Assembly: GCF_018390645.1 (NCBI RefSeq)
Contig: NZ_JAHBGC010000020.1
Coordinates: 847,467 to 911,466, forward strand
Origin: Ancylobacter dichloromethanicus
GTDB taxonomy: Bacteria > Pseudomonadota > Alphaproteobacteria > Rhizobiales > Xanthobacteraceae
Length of the DNA: 64,000 nt
Direction: 5' to 3'
Below the pieces are notes generated by a model. It made no database searches, was not told the DNA's origin, and worked only from the letters and a program-made list of their open reading frames with translations. Shown here piece after piece: positions 27,218-34,461 of the stretch. A program made the position numbers and the translations under genes. How positions within the stretch are numbered: the stretch's first letter is position 1; each line of letters starts with the position of its first letter.

Positions 27218-27823
27218 CTACCCTCCCCGGCTCGCGAGCACGGTGGCGGCAAGCGCCACACCACCCAGCATGGCAAGAACCACCCACGCGAAGCGGCGGC
27301 GTGCGTTGCGCCGCTCGGCCGTGTTTCGGGCGCGGTGGCGGATATCATCGACGGCCGCACGCATGGCCTTTTCCGCTGTCTCCCAAACCGGGCCGGCGTC
27401 GGCGGCGATCATCAGATTCTCGGCCAGCTCGAAATCCTCGACCAAGTGGCCGTCATCGTCGCGCCAGCCATCCGCATCGAGTTCGACCCCGGCCGGGATG
27501 CGGTCGCGCAGAGGGCGCGGATCATTCGACCAGAGGTGCACGGGCTTGCCGCGGGCCTCGGCATAGCCGATTTCCCACGCCGTGCCGGGATCCATGTGGT
27601 GGCCGCGAAAGGGCGTGATGTTCGCCACCACGGCGTCGGCCGCGTCAATCATCTCGCTGCAGCGGCGCTTGATAGCTTCGGCGTCATGCACCGGCTCGCC
27701 GTCCAGCGGAAAGACACCCTCGGCGCCAGCCCGCTGCGCGATCTGCTTGAGCCGCTTGCCCGCAGCGGCGGCGTCGGGACGGAAGACTTCGGGGCCGGCG
27801 AGGTAGAGATGCGGTGTTTTCAT
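27218..27823 (-). CDS. Nucleoside 2-deoxyribosyltransferase family protein with C-terminal membrane helix (phage copy)
   Basis: 201-residue homologue of the host gene at 25051-25635. Shared blocks are LYLAGPEVFRPDAAA, AGAEG-x-FPL, MIDAADA-x-VANITPFRG, MDPGTA-x-EIGYAEARGKPV (catalytic Glu) and DPRPL. It too ends in a hydrophobic tail (WVVLAMLGGVALAATVLAS). It has an extra Asp-rich insert (DADGWRDDDGHL). It probably works in nucleotide salvage or modified-base metabolism with the phage replication genes. Confidence 0.85.
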   Translation of the reverse strand: MKTPHLYLAGPEVFRPDAAAAGKRLKQIAQRAGAEGVFPLDGEPVHDAEAIKRRCSEMIDAADAVVANITPFRGHHMDPGTAWEIGYAEARGKPVHLWSNDPRPLRDRIPAGVELDADGWRDDDGHLVEDFELAENLMIAADAGPVWETAEKAMRAAVDDIRHRARNTAERRNARRRFAWVVLAMLGGVALAATVLASRGG

Positions 27824-27834
27824 GACGCTTGATC

Positions 27835-28056
27835 CTAGAACGAAATCCGGTCGTCGAGGTCCACCTGTGCTGCGGCCTTGGCCTGGCGCCAGATGGGCGG
27901 CATGGGGAACTCTGCCGTGACGGCATCCACCCGGGCATTGAACTGCGCGCGCGCCTCTGCGGGGATGAGCGGGGCGATGACCTCCCGCAGGCGGGCGATG
28001 CCCTGGCGCGCGCCAGCGACGTAAGCCCGGCGGTGACGATGGCGGTTCCTGGTCAT
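27835..28056 (-). CDS. Hypothetical phage protein, 73 residues
   Basis: Basic N terminus (MTRNRHRHRRAYVAG), then an amphipathic helical region. Its ATG overlaps the dnaN stop (TGATG at 28054-28058) and the frame ends 11 bases before the deoxyribosyltransferase start, so it is packed within the leftward early operon. No family recognised. Confidence 0.65.
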   Translation of the reverse strand: MTRNRHRHRRAYVAGARQGIARLREVIAPLIPAEARAQFNARVDAVTAEFPMPPIWRQAKAAAQVDLDDRISF

Positions 28057-29177
28057 CACGAAACCCTCATCGGCATGAGGACGCACAGGGCGTCGGTCAT
28101 GTCCGGGCGGCGGAGGATGGTGGGGGAGCCGGGATCGTGGAGCGCGATCTCGATGGGGCCGGTCTTGGCCGTGGCGGCCAGCACGTCCATGACGTACTTG
28201 CCGTTGAAGCCGATGCTTATTTCCTCGGCGGCATAGGCGATCTCGATCTCTTCGTAGGCCGAGCCGGCATCCGGGTTCGTCACCTCCAGCACCAGGCGGC
28301 CCTCGCCAAAGGTGCACTTGACCGCCCTGCCCCGCTCGGCCGCCACGGTGCCGACGCGGTCGACGGCGGCGTTCAGCTCTTCCGCCTGCAGGGTGGCGAC
28401 CTTGTCATTGCCCGAGGGGATGACCCGGCCATAATCGGGGAAGGTGCCGTCGATGAGCTTGGTGGTGAAGCACGCCTTGCCCAGCGTGGCGGCGAGCTTG
28501 ACCTGCGAGACCCGCAGCGCCAGCGGCGCCTTGTCCGCCGCCTGGGCCATGCGGGAAAGCTCTTCCACCGCTTTACGCGGGACGATGACGCCCGGGAAAT
28601 CCGGCAGGCCCTCGACGGTGAGCGAGGCGAGCGAGAGGCGGTGCCCGTCCGTCGCCACCAGGCGCAGGCGATCGGCCACTTGGGGGTCGCGGTGCAGATA
28701 GATGCCATTGAGGTAGTAGCGCGTCTCTTCGGTCGAGATGGCGAACTTCACCCGCTCGATGGCGTCGGCAAGGGCGTGGCCGGGGAGATCGAAGGCCACG
28801 CCGTCTTCCACCCGCGCGAGGCTGGGGAAATCGGAGGGAAGCAGAGTTTGCAGGGCGAAGCGGGAGCGGCCGGCGCGCAGGACGGCGGTGCCCTTGTCGG
28901 CTGACACCTCGAGCTTGATCTGCGTGCCCTCGGGCAGCTTTTTGACGATGTCGAGCAAGGTCTGCGCCGGCAGGGTGGTTTCGCCCTCGGCCGCGCATTC
29001 CGCCGGCAGGCTGTCCTCGATCTCGATGTCGAGATCGGTGGCGATGAGGGTGAGGCGCCCGGCTGAAGCCCGCAGCAGCACATTGGCGAGAATGGGGACG
29101 GTGTTGCGCCGCTCGACGGCGTGCCGGGCGCGCTGGAGCGCGGCGAGGAAGGCGGCGCGCTCAAGGGTGATGTTCAT
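28056..29177 (-). CDS. dnaN: Phage-encoded DNA polymerase III beta subunit (sliding clamp)
   Basis: 373-residue complete beta clamp with three DnaN domains: MNITLERAAFLAALQ and VPILANVLLRA (domain 1), RYYLNGIYLH and LRLVATDGHRLSLA (domain 2), and the C-terminal TILRRPDMTDALCVLMPMRVS (domain 3, the PMR end that forms the partner-binding pocket). The length is normal. The start at ATG 29177 is set by the family N terminus; a longer open frame to 29489 is a shadow. It sits inside a phage early operon and should be a second copy besides the host gene. It could tether phage or host polymerase or compete for host clamp partners. Confidence 0.93.
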   Translation of the reverse strand: MNITLERAAFLAALQRARHAVERRNTVPILANVLLRASAGRLTLIATDLDIEIEDSLPAECAAEGETTLPAQTLLDIVKKLPEGTQIKLEVSADKGTAVLRAGRSRFALQTLLPSDFPSLARVEDGVAFDLPGHALADAIERVKFAISTEETRYYLNGIYLHRDPQVADRLRLVATDGHRLSLASLTVEGLPDFPGVIVPRKAVEELSRMAQAADKAPLALRVSQVKLAATLGKACFTTKLIDGTFPDYGRVIPSGNDKVATLQAEELNAAVDRVGTVAAERGRAVKCTFGEGRLVLEVTNPDAGSAYEEIEIAYAAEEISIGFNGKYVMDVLAATAKTGPIEIALHDPGSPTILRRPDMTDALCVLMPMRVS

Positions 29178-29371
29178 GGCGGCGTCTCTCGCGTGAGGGT
29201 GAAGGGGTGAGCCGGGCGGCGGGGCTGGGAGCGGGAACGCCGCCCGGCTCGGTTCGCGGCGTGTCCCGCGCCGCGAAGGGGATGGAAAGGCCGGGCGGCG
29301 CGGAGGCGCGGGGGGCGCCGCCCGGCAGGTGTCCCGGCGCCCCGCCAAAGGCGCCGGGGGGAGGAACGAGG

Positions 29372-30301
29372 TCAGGATTCGGGGGAGCCCTCGAAGGTCG
29401 GCAGGTCCGTGTCCTTGCCGGCCTTGAGGAGATCGTTCTGCACGCGGGTGCGCAGCCAGAACTCCCAGCGATAGAGCTGGTAGAACCACGTCACGGCGCC
29501 CTGCCCGGCGCGGTAGCGGATGCGGGCGGGGATACGGACCAGATCGCCATCCACGAAGGGCGGCAACTGGATCATGAAGATGCCGGGGATGTCGATCGGC
29601 TCGCCCTTGGCATTGGTGTGCTCGGTTTCGAACACGATCTGCCGTTCGCCGGTCTGCAACCGCAGGCCCTGCTTCATCTTGGCGCCGACATTGACTTCCA
29701 GATGCCGGGAGAGCTCCAGAAGCTCATTCGGGAGGGCGAAGCGCTCCTTGAACAGGGGCTGATAGTCCGTCTTCTCCTGCTCGAAGGGGGCGGAGAGTTC
29801 GGCCGCATGCTCCTCCAGAAACTCGGCGAAGGCCTGCTGTTCCATCGGCTTGTTGTTGTTGCCGACCCACGCCTTGAATTCCTCGGTGAGGGGGAAGGCA
29901 TAGGCCACGCGGTGCTGCTTGTGCGCCGTGCCGTGATCGCGCGTGTAATAGTCGATCACCGCCGTGAGCGAGGGCTTGGGCCATGTGGTGCTGGCGAAGA
30001 TGACGCTGTCGGCGCTCTTGTGCCGGTTCACCAGCCCGATGAAGCTTTCCAGCGTGTCGACGACGGCGGTGCCCTTGATCCGCTCCGGCCCTTGCCGGAA
30101 GCGCTCGATCTCATCCTTGACGGGGATGACGCGCTGATTCTTGCGATCCCACAGCGCGGGAATGCTGGACGGCAGGCCGGCGCCGAGGCCGGAGGTGGGA
30201 ATGTGCAGAATCTCCGGCGTCGCGGCGTCGTGCGCGAGATCGGCGATGAAGCGCGCGGATGCCGCGGGGGGCAGGTCCGGCTTGTGCTCGGTGATGGACA
30301 C
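29372..30301 (-). CDS. DUF2303 family phage protein
   Basis: 309-residue protein of the YfdQ-like DUF2303 family seen in many temperate phages and prophages. Recognisable stretches are VVDTLESFIGLVNRHKSADSVIFAS, AVIDYYTRDHGTAHKQHRVAYAFPL and IQLPPFVDGDLVRIPARIRYR. No catalytic motif is evident. It is cotranscribed with the clamp and DNA metabolism genes, so a role in early DNA replication or host takeover is plausible but unproven. Confidence 0.85.
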   Translation of the reverse strand: MSITEHKPDLPPAASARFIADLAHDAATPEILHIPTSGLGAGLPSSIPALWDRKNQRVIPVKDEIERFRQGPERIKGTAVVDTLESFIGLVNRHKSADSVIFASTTWPKPSLTAVIDYYTRDHGTAHKQHRVAYAFPLTEEFKAWVGNNNKPMEQQAFAEFLEEHAAELSAPFEQEKTDYQPLFKERFALPNELLELSRHLEVNVGAKMKQGLRLQTGERQIVFETEHTNAKGEPIDIPGIFMIQLPPFVDGDLVRIPARIRYRAGQGAVTWFYQLYRWEFWLRTRVQNDLLKAGKDTDLPTFEGSPES

Positions 30302-30340
30302 GGGGAGCTTCTCCTGTCAGCGGGGTGAAACGGGGGATGA

Positions 30341-30691
30341 TCAGGCGGGTTCGCGGTTGCGCGGGCGCTCGCCGACTTCGGTGGGGCCGCCGAACATGTC
30401 GACCTGGCTGGGGTGCTGGACGGAGAGGCCGCCTTCGACGACCCAGAAGGGCGTGGAGGTGAAGCCCTTCTCTTCCGGCAGCTTGGCCTTGACCTGCGGC
30501 TTCATGTCGATGCGGTCGCCCAGCTTCACGAAATCGATGGTGAGGGTGAGCGTGCCCTTGACCTTCTCTTCCGGGTGCTCCTGCAGCGCCTGGATGACGG
30601 TGCGTAGTTCGGCGTCGACCTTCTCCTGGAAGCGCCCCCGGTTCGACAGGCCAAGCGCCTGGAACAGGCTGTGAATGATGTGCTTCGACAT
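30341..30691 (-). CDS. Hypothetical phage early protein, 116 residues
   Basis: Soluble protein with an N-terminal helical part (FQEKVDAELRTVIQALQEHP), a beta-rich centre (KGTLTLTIDFVKLGDRIDMKPQVKAKLP) and a charged C terminus. It sits between DUF2303 and the 78-residue gene in the leftward operon; comparable genes travel with DUF2303 in prophages. Function unknown. Confidence 0.75.
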   Translation of the reverse strand: MSKHIIHSLFQALGLSNRGRFQEKVDAELRTVIQALQEHPEEKVKGTLTLTIDFVKLGDRIDMKPQVKAKLPEEKGFTSTPFWVVEGGLSVQHPSQVDMFGGPTEVGERPRNREPA

Positions 30692-30714
30692 GGTGTTCCC
30701 CTGCGGGTCGGCGG

Positions 30715-30951
30715 TCAGCCGTGGTTGGTGGCGAAAAGGTCGAGGTCGGCGGCGAGGCTGCGGATGCCATCACCTGCCCGGGCGGCACGCTTGGCAGCGG
30801 CTTTTTCTTCCGCCACCTCGTTGCGCAGCAGGCGGTGCGTCAGGCGCTTAAGCTGCTGCGCGACACCCGCGCGCGGCGCGTGCTTGCGGCGGGCCTCGGC
30901 GTACTTCTCCGCCAACTGGCGGCGGCGCAGGCGATCATGGGCGAGGCTCAT
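30715..30951 (-). CDS. Hypothetical phage protein, 78 residues, basic and helical
   Basis: Arg/Lys/Ala-rich sequence (RRRQLAEKYAEARRKHAP ... EEKAAAKRAARAG) predicted almost wholly helical. Its start overlaps the HD-gene stop as ATGA (30948-30951). Function unknown; a nucleic-acid binding role is conceivable from its charge. Confidence 0.65.
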   Translation of the reverse strand: MSLAHDRLRRRQLAEKYAEARRKHAPRAGVAQQLKRLTHRLLRNEVAEEKAAAKRAARAGDGIRSLAADLDLFATNHG

Positions 30952-31610
30952 GCGGACCTCCTTGTGGCGGGGGCGGCGCGAAAACTCTGAGCGCGGGCGC
31001 CGGGCAGATGGGCGATGAAAAGCTCGTGCAACTCGATCGCCGCGCGGGCCGGCGGCAAGAGGCGCTGGCGGGTGGGCAGCGGGGGTACGGCCTCGATGGA
31101 AGGCGCCCAGGGCATGGGCGGCCTGCTGAGGAAATCCCGCCGCTCGGTGACCAGCGCGGTGAGGTCGGCGCGGTGCACGAAGGCTTTTTCCGCCTCGCTG
31201 GGCGGGTCGACCAATGCGGCGGCATGGATGGCGGCATCGTGCCGGCGCTCGATCTCCGCCATTACCTGGCGCAGCGTGTCCTCGGCCGTGGCGCCGAACA
31301 TTTCCCGCGCGATGGCGAATTCCATCGCCTTGACGGGGGGCGCCTTGTCGCCGATGCGGCTCTCATGCACATCGTGCAGCAGGACAAGCGCCCTCTCCCG
31401 TTCGGTGGCGCCGACCGCGCAGGCCACGCGGTAGGCGATGAGGGTGTGATTGGCGACCGAGACCGCCACCGAGGATGCGCCGACATAGCGATTGATGAGG
31501 GCGAGCTGGTCCGCGATCTCGGCGAAATCGACCTGGCCGGGGCGTGGCGCGACCAGATCGAGCGCGCGGCCATTGCGGGACTGGAGCCAGACGCGGGGGG
31601 GCAGGCTCAT
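30948..31610 (-). CDS. HD-domain phosphohydrolase (phage 5'-nucleotidase type)
   Basis: 220-residue HD superfamily enzyme. Metal ligands are seen as His55 (VANHTLIAYR), His79-Asp80 (LLHDVHESRIGD) and a late Asp (FVHRADL). The HDxxE-x-x-IGD form is the one found in phage-encoded deoxynucleotide hydrolases related to YfbR. It would dephosphorylate nucleotides and so complement the deoxyribosyltransferase in the same operon. Starts at ATG 31610 overlapping the preceding stop (ATGA); the last 25 residues are basic. Confidence 0.85.
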   Translation of the reverse strand: MSLPPRVWLQSRNGRALDLVAPRPGQVDFAEIADQLALINRYVGASSVAVSVANHTLIAYRVACAVGATERERALVLLHDVHESRIGDKAPPVKAMEFAIAREMFGATAEDTLRQVMAEIERRHDAAIHAAALVDPPSEAEKAFVHRADLTALVTERRDFLSRPPMPWAPSIEAVPPLPTRQRLLPPARAAIELHELFIAHLPGARAQSFRAAPATRRSA

Positions 31611-31717
31611 TCGTCCCCCCAATCCGGGCCGACGAACACGTAAAGCACCAGCGCAACGCCGATGCCGGCCAAGAGGCAGAGCAGGAGGACGCCGAGGATG
31701 AGCAGAGCGGTGCCCAT
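31607..31717 (-). CDS. 36-residue single-pass membrane protein
   Basis: MGTALLILGVLLLCLLAG and a short acidic tail ending WGDE; nearly the whole chain is one hydrophobic helix. It is linked on both sides by overlaps (TGATG with the upstream gene, ATGA with the HD gene), which argues that it is translated. Function unknown. Confidence 0.65.
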   Translation of the reverse strand: MGTALLILGVLLLCLLAGIGVALVLYVFVGPDWGDE

Positions 31718-32241
31718 CACGCGGCCTCGCGGGCGCGTTCGGCCTCGGCCTTCGCCTTGCGGGCCTGCCGGTAGCGGGCCTGAGCAACTTTCATCGCCTC
31801 GGCCAGCTGAACGGCGGGAAGGCCGGCCTCGGTGATCTCCGCCGCCGTGTAGCCCTCGCAGGCCAGAACATCCACTGTCACGGGGATGCCGGCGAGATCG
31901 AGCCGGCGCATGTCCAGCGCCATGCGGTCGACCAGCGCCTCGTAGCAGGGAGCGCGGTCGGCAAGGCGGCGCGTGTCGGCGCATTCCGCCACCATCTGAG
32001 CGAAGGCGTGCGCGGTGCCGCTGGCGGCCATCCAGTCCTGCGCGGAAAAGACCTGGTGGCCGAAGGCGAAGGCCTCGCCCTCCGCCGGGGTGGCGCGGAA
32101 ATGGGCGTCGCGCATGGCAAAGCCCATGGCGAGCACCAGGCCGTGGCGCTCGATCAGCCCATCGCATTCCGTATGGGGGGCGACGAGGCCGTGGCGGCGG
32201 AAGAAGGCGACAAGCGCCGATTCATGGTGGGCGGGGTGCAT
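31717..32241 (-). CDS. Hypothetical first gene of the leftward early operon, 174 residues
   Basis: Begins MHPAHHESALVAFFRRHG and ends in a long charged helix (MKVAQARYRQARKAKAEAERA). GGGAG precedes the ATG by 6 bases in a leader of about 25 bases from the predicted early promoter. No known domain recognised. Being the first gene after the repressed promoter, it is likely made immediately on induction. Confidence 0.75.
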   Translation of the reverse strand: MHPAHHESALVAFFRRHGLVAPHTECDGLIERHGLVLAMGFAMRDAHFRATPAEGEAFAFGHQVFSAQDWMAASGTAHAFAQMVAECADTRRLADRAPCYEALVDRMALDMRRLDLAGIPVTVDVLACEGYTAAEITEAGLPAVQLAEAMKVAQARYRQARKAKAEAERAREAA

Positions 32242-32271
32242 GCGTCGCTCCCAATCGCGTGGATTGAGAAA

Positions 32272-32300
32272 TTGATAGCGGTACTAACACTTCATCGCAA
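32272..32300 (-). promoter_or_regulatory. Leftward early promoter (PL-like)
   Basis: On the minus strand: -35 TTGCGA (32300-32295), 17-base spacer, -10 TATCAA (32277-32272). The spacer holds the operator half-site TGTTAGTAC. The downstream half is the same as in the rightward promoter (TGTTAGTACNGCTATCAA in both). It points at the leftward early operon starting at 32241. Confidence 0.75.
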
Positions 32301-32305
32301 GTGAA

Positions 32306-32326
32306 AATGATAGTATCACTATCATT
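32306..32326. promoter_or_regulatory. Operator: perfect 9-bp inverted repeat beside PL
   Basis: AATGATAGT-ATC-ACTATCATT lies 6 bases upstream of the PL -35 box. Each arm differs by one base from the half-site AATGTTAGT in the rightward promoter, so it is probably bound by the same repressor or Cro. Confidence 0.7.
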
Positions 32327-32426
32327 CTTAAGCGCGACATGAGAGCCAAACTATAGATTCGGCCGAATCGGAGCATTGAAATGAACGCTGGCGGACAGAT
32401 TTTTCGATGCGGACCGGCGCGGAGCG

Positions 32427-33317
32427 TCAGGCTGGGCGGCCCCACTCAAAACTGTTGCCATAGCGGGCTACGCTTGCCTTCTCGCCCTCCTCAGCCTCGC
32501 GGCGGCCGTAGACGAAAGTCGTGCGGGAGATGTTTTGGCGGCCAAAAACATCAAGGTAGCTGACCACAACGTGAACGTAGAAAGCACCCTTGCCTTCGAC
32601 GAGGCTCTGGTGCTCCTCCGCCGTGAATATCTTGAAGCGGCGGATCTCGGTGGCCCCCGGAATATTGGGAGCGAGCCCGGCGGTATTGCCCGGCAGGGAG
32701 TGGAGAACATAGGGATGGTTGGCTGCTTGTGGAAAGGCGGCGAAGATAATCGAGCCGCGCACGTCAACCGATCTGGCCGGGGTGGCGCCATTGTTGATAA
32801 AGCCGATCTTTACCCGCAGCTTGGCTCCAATGGCGCACGCGGACAGCCGGCAATCCTTCGCGGTCACATAGGCGCGGACCTGCGCCTCGCCAATGGTGCG
32901 GGTTACATCTACGGCCTCAACGGCGGCGCGGCTGGCCTTTTCGGCCTCCCGCACAGCTTCCCGGGTGGCGCGCAAGGTCCAGTACAGGAGACTGAGACCA
33001 ATGGCGGTAAAGATGACTGAGACCCAACTGGCTGCTGCCGTGAGCCAGGCCGTTCTGGGCTCTCCCCACCAGAGCTCTTTCCGCGATTGATCGGTGGCAT
33101 TCTTGAACCGACCCTCATCGCCTGCCTGTGGGCTGAGCTCGGCATCAACCACCGGCTCAAGCACGAGCTCTTCGCCATTCTGCACTTCTTCTGTCGGTGC
33201 CTTGGGTTCGGCTTTTTCCACCTTGTGTTCTGGCGCTGGCTGCTGGGCTAGAGGTGCCGAGCAAAGGGCGACGAGCCCCAACGCTGCCAGAACGCCTTTC
33301 AGCCAGCAGGAGGGCAC
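32427..33317 (-). CDS. Exported, TM-anchored protein expressed from the repressor operon
   Basis: 296 residues with a signal peptide (residues 1-24, LAALGLVALCSAPLAQ), a Pro/Glu-rich linker, then one transmembrane helix (about 90-115, TAAASWVSVIFTAIGLSLLYW) and a short coiled coil (ATREAVREAEKASRAAVEAV). The C-terminal globular domain (about 170 residues) has beta-rich stretches such as KLRVKIGFINNGATPARSVDVRG. GTG start with GGAAGG 7 bases upstream, 3 bases after the lipoprotein stop. Its GC and composition differ from late genes. Candidate lysogenic-conversion or superinfection-exclusion factor; no named family recognised. Confidence 0.75.
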   Translation of the reverse strand: MPSCWLKGVLAALGLVALCSAPLAQQPAPEHKVEKAEPKAPTEEVQNGEELVLEPVVDAELSPQAGDEGRFKNATDQSRKELWWGEPRTAWLTAAASWVSVIFTAIGLSLLYWTLRATREAVREAEKASRAAVEAVDVTRTIGEAQVRAYVTAKDCRLSACAIGAKLRVKIGFINNGATPARSVDVRGSIIFAAFPQAANHPYVLHSLPGNTAGLAPNIPGATEIRRFKIFTAEEHQSLVEGKGAFYVHVVVSYLDVFGRQNISRTTFVYGRREAEEGEKASVARYGNSFEWGRPA

Positions 33318-33320
33318 CGC

Positions 33321-33746
33321 CTATCCTTCCGTTGGTGGCGGCGGCGCGAAAATCTCTGAGCAACGCGACATCGCCCACTCTCCGATAGAGTCACCAGTGG
33401 GCTTGATATCGAAGATGATGCCGTTAGGCTGCACGGTTAGTTGAACCGAACATTGCATCTTGATATCGGCGGCCGGCGAATAGCTCGTATTGGCGACGCC
33501 GAAGGAATAGCTGGTGGTCGACGTTGCCGGCAACGTGTATATTTTCGGCACCGATTGCCAAGCGTAAATCTTACGGCCGTCTGCGAGATCATAACTCGAC
33601 TGCGGCGGACCATGAGCGACGAAGAAATCATCAGCCGCCCGGCCGATCCACTCCGAGTTCAGCTGTTCAGCTGCCTTCTCCGTAGTGCACCCTGCAAGCA
33701 AGAGCACCCCGCAGAATGCCAGTGCTGCGCCATGTCGGGCTTTCAT
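33321..33746 (-). CDS. Lipoprotein of the lysogeny operon
   Basis: 141 residues with a type II signal peptide and lipobox LLAGC (Cys at 20). The mature part is a small beta-rich domain (GRKIYAWQSVPKIYTLP, QCSVQLTVQPNGIIFDIK) with a disulphide-capable Cys pair. GGGGAGG lies 7 bases before the ATG. It starts 23 bases after the repressor stop. Probably outer-membrane anchored; an exclusion role is inferred only from position. Confidence 0.8.
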   Translation of the reverse strand: MKARHGAALAFCGVLLLAGCTTEKAAEQLNSEWIGRAADDFFVAHGPPQSSYDLADGRKIYAWQSVPKIYTLPATSTTSYSFGVANTSYSPAADIKMQCSVQLTVQPNGIIFDIKPTGDSIGEWAMSRCSEIFAPPPPTEG

Positions 33747-33769
33747 TGAACGCCTCCCCAGACGGGAGA

Positions 33770-34126
33770 TCAGGCTGCCTTGTCGTCCTTACCGCCGTCA
33801 ACCACCTTTGATTGCAGGAAGCGGATGAAATCAAGCGCCTCGCGCTGCTGATCCTTGTTCAGCGTGTCCCAAATCGACCAGGGCGCGCCGACTTGGGTCG
33901 GGTCGCGCATGATGAGATCGGCCGGCTCGCAGTGCATGGCAGCGGCCAGTGCCTCAAGCATCGGCTGAGTGTAGCCGGTTTCGCCGCGCTCAAGTTGCGA
34001 TATGGCGCCGTGGGTGACACCGACGATCTCGGCCAGTTGCTCCTGCGTCAACCCGCGATGCTTCCGCCACTGCCGGATGAAGTGGCGGGGCTTCGGCGGT
34101 TTGAAATTGGTGCGGACTTTAGCCAT
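33770..34126 (-). CDS. Phage repressor, XRE family helix-turn-helix
   Basis: 118-residue DNA-binding protein with an HTH domain (GLTQEQLAEIVGVTHGAISQLERGE, about residues 26-52) and a C-terminal helical tail (LNKDQQREALDFIRFLQS). It lacks the S24 peptidase domain of lambda CI, so RecA-stimulated self-cleavage is not expected. ATG 34126 is preferred to 34177 because the likely promoter overlaps the latter. Divergent from the Cro-like gene; the intervening DNA holds paired operator half-sites. Confidence 0.85.
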   Translation of the reverse strand: MAKVRTNFKPPKPRHFIRQWRKHRGLTQEQLAEIVGVTHGAISQLERGETGYTQPMLEALAAAMHCEPADLIMRDPTQVGAPWSIWDTLNKDQQREALDFIRFLQSKVVDGGKDDKAA

Positions 34127-34169
34127 CCACACATTGTGCTCGCCCTTGCGCGACGAACCAGACAGTACA

Positions 34170-34200
34170 ACTAACATACGACTTGCATCAGAATGTTAGT
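34170..34200. promoter_or_regulatory. Operator half-sites in the divergent repressor/Cro region
   Basis: Inverted half-sites ACTAACAT (34170-34177) and ATGTTAGT (34193-34200), 15 bases apart. The left one covers a possible -10 (TATGTT on the minus strand) of the repressor promoter, the right one lies in the spacer of the Cro promoter, so binding could switch the two promoters. Confidence 0.7.
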
Positions 34201-34211
34201 ACAGCTATCAA
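34183..34211 (+). promoter_or_regulatory. Rightward early promoter (PR-like)
   Basis: -35 TTGCAT (34183-34188), 17-base spacer containing TGTTAGTAC, -10 TATCAA (34206-34211). It closely matches the PL-like promoter at 32272-32300 in layout and sequence. The expected transcript start is 34217-34219, coincident with the ATG of the Cro-like gene. Confidence 0.75.
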
Positions 34212-34218
34212 ATGCAGC

Positions 34219-34461
34219 ATGGCTCATCTGTTTGATACCCTTCCCAAGCAACGCGGCATCATTTCCGACATTGCCCGCGCTTGCCGGATTACGCCCGGCG
34301 CGGTGTCGCAATGGAGCCGTGTCCCCGCTGAGCGCGTGCTCGATGTGGAGCGCGTGACCGGCGTGCCCCGCCATGAGCTGCGGCCCGACCTCTACCCGGC
34401 GCCGACCATCGCACCAGCCCCCTCACCGCACCATGAGAACGACGAGGAGTGCGTTGCATGA
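34219..34461 (+). CDS. Cro-like HTH protein (YdaS-type)
   Basis: 80-residue protein with a Cro/YdaS-like HTH (DIARACRITPGAVSQWSRVPAERVLDVERVTGVPRHELRPDLY). The first ATG that can be on the transcript from PR is 34219, 8 bases after the -10, so the mRNA is probably leaderless; in-frame codons upstream overlap the promoter. Ends in an ATGA overlap with the next gene. Confidence 0.85.
   Translation: MAHLFDTLPKQRGIISDIARACRITPGAVSQWSRVPAERVLDVERVTGVPRHELRPDLYPAPTIAPAPSPHHENDEECVA

Noticed and set aside
29178..29371. GC-rich spacer between the clamp and DUF2303 genes with several hairpins
   Set aside because: Multiple possible GC stems without T tracts; no support for a terminator, promoter or small gene.
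32356..32369. Palindrome GATTCGGCCGAATC downstream of the lysogeny operon
   Set aside because: Perfect 14-base dyad but no loop or T tract; could be a regulator site or chance, so not listed as a feature.
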